From: Ahaetulla prasina
Taxonomy: Eukaryota > Chordata > Lepidosauria > Squamata > Colubridae
Direction of reading: 5' to 3'
DNA length: 64,000 nt
Assembly (NCBI RefSeq): GCF_028640845.1
Contig: NC_080542.1
Location: forward strand, 65,547,064-65,611,063
Position numbers and translations under genes: made by a program
Shown: in pieces, positions 63,346-64,000 of the stretch
Numbering within the stretch: position 1 is the first letter of the stretch
How the letters are laid out: the number at the start of each line of letters is the position of its first letter
The notes under the pieces: generated by a model
The model's input: the letters and a program-made list of their open reading frames with translations, nothing else
Databases searched by the model: none
Told to the model about the DNA's origin: nothing

Positions 63346-64000
63346 TGTGACAAACTAAAATAATAATTTAATGTCCTGTAGAATGAAGAAGTTGCCATAG
63401 TCTAGTCAATGTTGCTCCCTTATTCTAGCTCTTTGTTTGTCTTGGCTGCTTACAGAATTTTAATTTTATTCTTTCATTTTAAGTAAAATAAAGCATTATC
63501 TTTGGAAATGGACTCTTGAGAGCAAATGCAGGAATAGATGGACATTACAATATATTATATATGCATTGTAGTTTCCTGATCCCTTTGGGCAAAGGCAAGA
63601 GCAAGGCAGTGGCAACTACCAGGTCCTAATGCTAAACACAGACTTGGCTTACTTAATATGAACTGCATTCATCCAGAACAAAGAGCAGAAAAAATCAATT
63701 GCTGTGTTTATTTAATATTTTATGTCTGAATATATAATAGTATGTCTTAATGTGAGGGTCTGGTCAACATACTATCTATTAAGACATTAGGAGGGTTACT
63801 CAGTACGTTGAACCCAAAAGTGCCATCTCAATTCACTTAAATTTAGCATGTTCTGTAAATTCAACTATGGACTCTCAAACACTCTCCCCCCCTCACTTTA
63901 TAATTTTAAAACTTTACCACAAATACCCCCAGGTCTTTCTTGGACTTTAACAGTAACAATGGAGTAAATTTTATTGTGCTATTTCAGCATAATTCTCCTA
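63346..64000. other. No recognised feature
   Basis: AT-rich sequence to the end of the window, without a gene or a recognised repeat. Confidence 0.5.

Overview
The window is vertebrate genomic DNA made almost entirely of transposable elements and their debris. The mixture points to a squamate reptile, most likely a snake: CR1- and L2-like LINEs, vertebrate L1, DIRS-type tyrosine-recombinase retrotransposons, a chromodomain-bearing sushi-type Ty3/Gypsy element, hAT non-autonomous elements, and two tRNA-headed SINE families with typical squamate sequence. I found no host protein-coding gene, rRNA, true tRNA or CRISPR array. Nearly all long open frames are remnants of element proteins or chance frames. 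No frame looks like a complete, active element protein. Clade names rest on remembered family features, not on a search.

Layout. 1-1001: Ty3/Gypsy pol fragment (minus), cut by the window edge. 1.4-2.7 kb: two SINEs and an L2-like LINE 3' end. 3.9-4.2 kb: a MITE. 5.1-15.2 kb: a deep nest. A CR1 LINE (plus) carries a truncated DIRS element (plus), which carries a sushi-like Gypsy element (minus, 7947-12848) with two 552-bp LTRs and a 5-bp target duplication GGTAT. The same CR1 is interrupted again by a 1.26-kb hAT element. 15.2-17.4 kb: mostly single-copy sequence with a long hairpin and a 267-bp hAT MITE.

17.4-22.6 kb: an internally deleted L1 (minus) with a 16-bp target duplication. About 2.1 kb of it, plus flank, is present twice in tandem. 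23.2-27.3 kb: a CR1/Jockey-group LINE with a cysteine-rich ORF1. 27.1-30.0 kb: a 1.18-kb segment present twice around an L2-like fragment. 30.0-38.0 kb: two copies of a Rex1/L2-like LINE joined to a second, 5'-deleted Gypsy element (minus) through a microhomology junction. 38.1-39.8 kb: a cluster of short DNA transposons, including a 92-bp MITE whose empty site is preserved next door.

39.8-50.6 kb: AT-rich sequence, a microsatellite cluster, SINEs (one inserted in another), a 1.37-kb hAT element and a CR1 split by a SINE. 50.7-54.5 kb: a second DIRS element (minus) with inverted terminal sequence. 56.5-62.3 kb: a second L1 flanked by an 18-bp target duplication, hosting a CR1/Jockey-like LINE and a small L1 3' end. 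62.4-63.4 kb: an old LINE trace.

The elements do not form a pathway. Their value is in the order of insertion, which can be read from target duplications, and in several structural details: a self-priming signature, a pol frame running into the LTR, DIRS inverted repeats and chimeric junctions.
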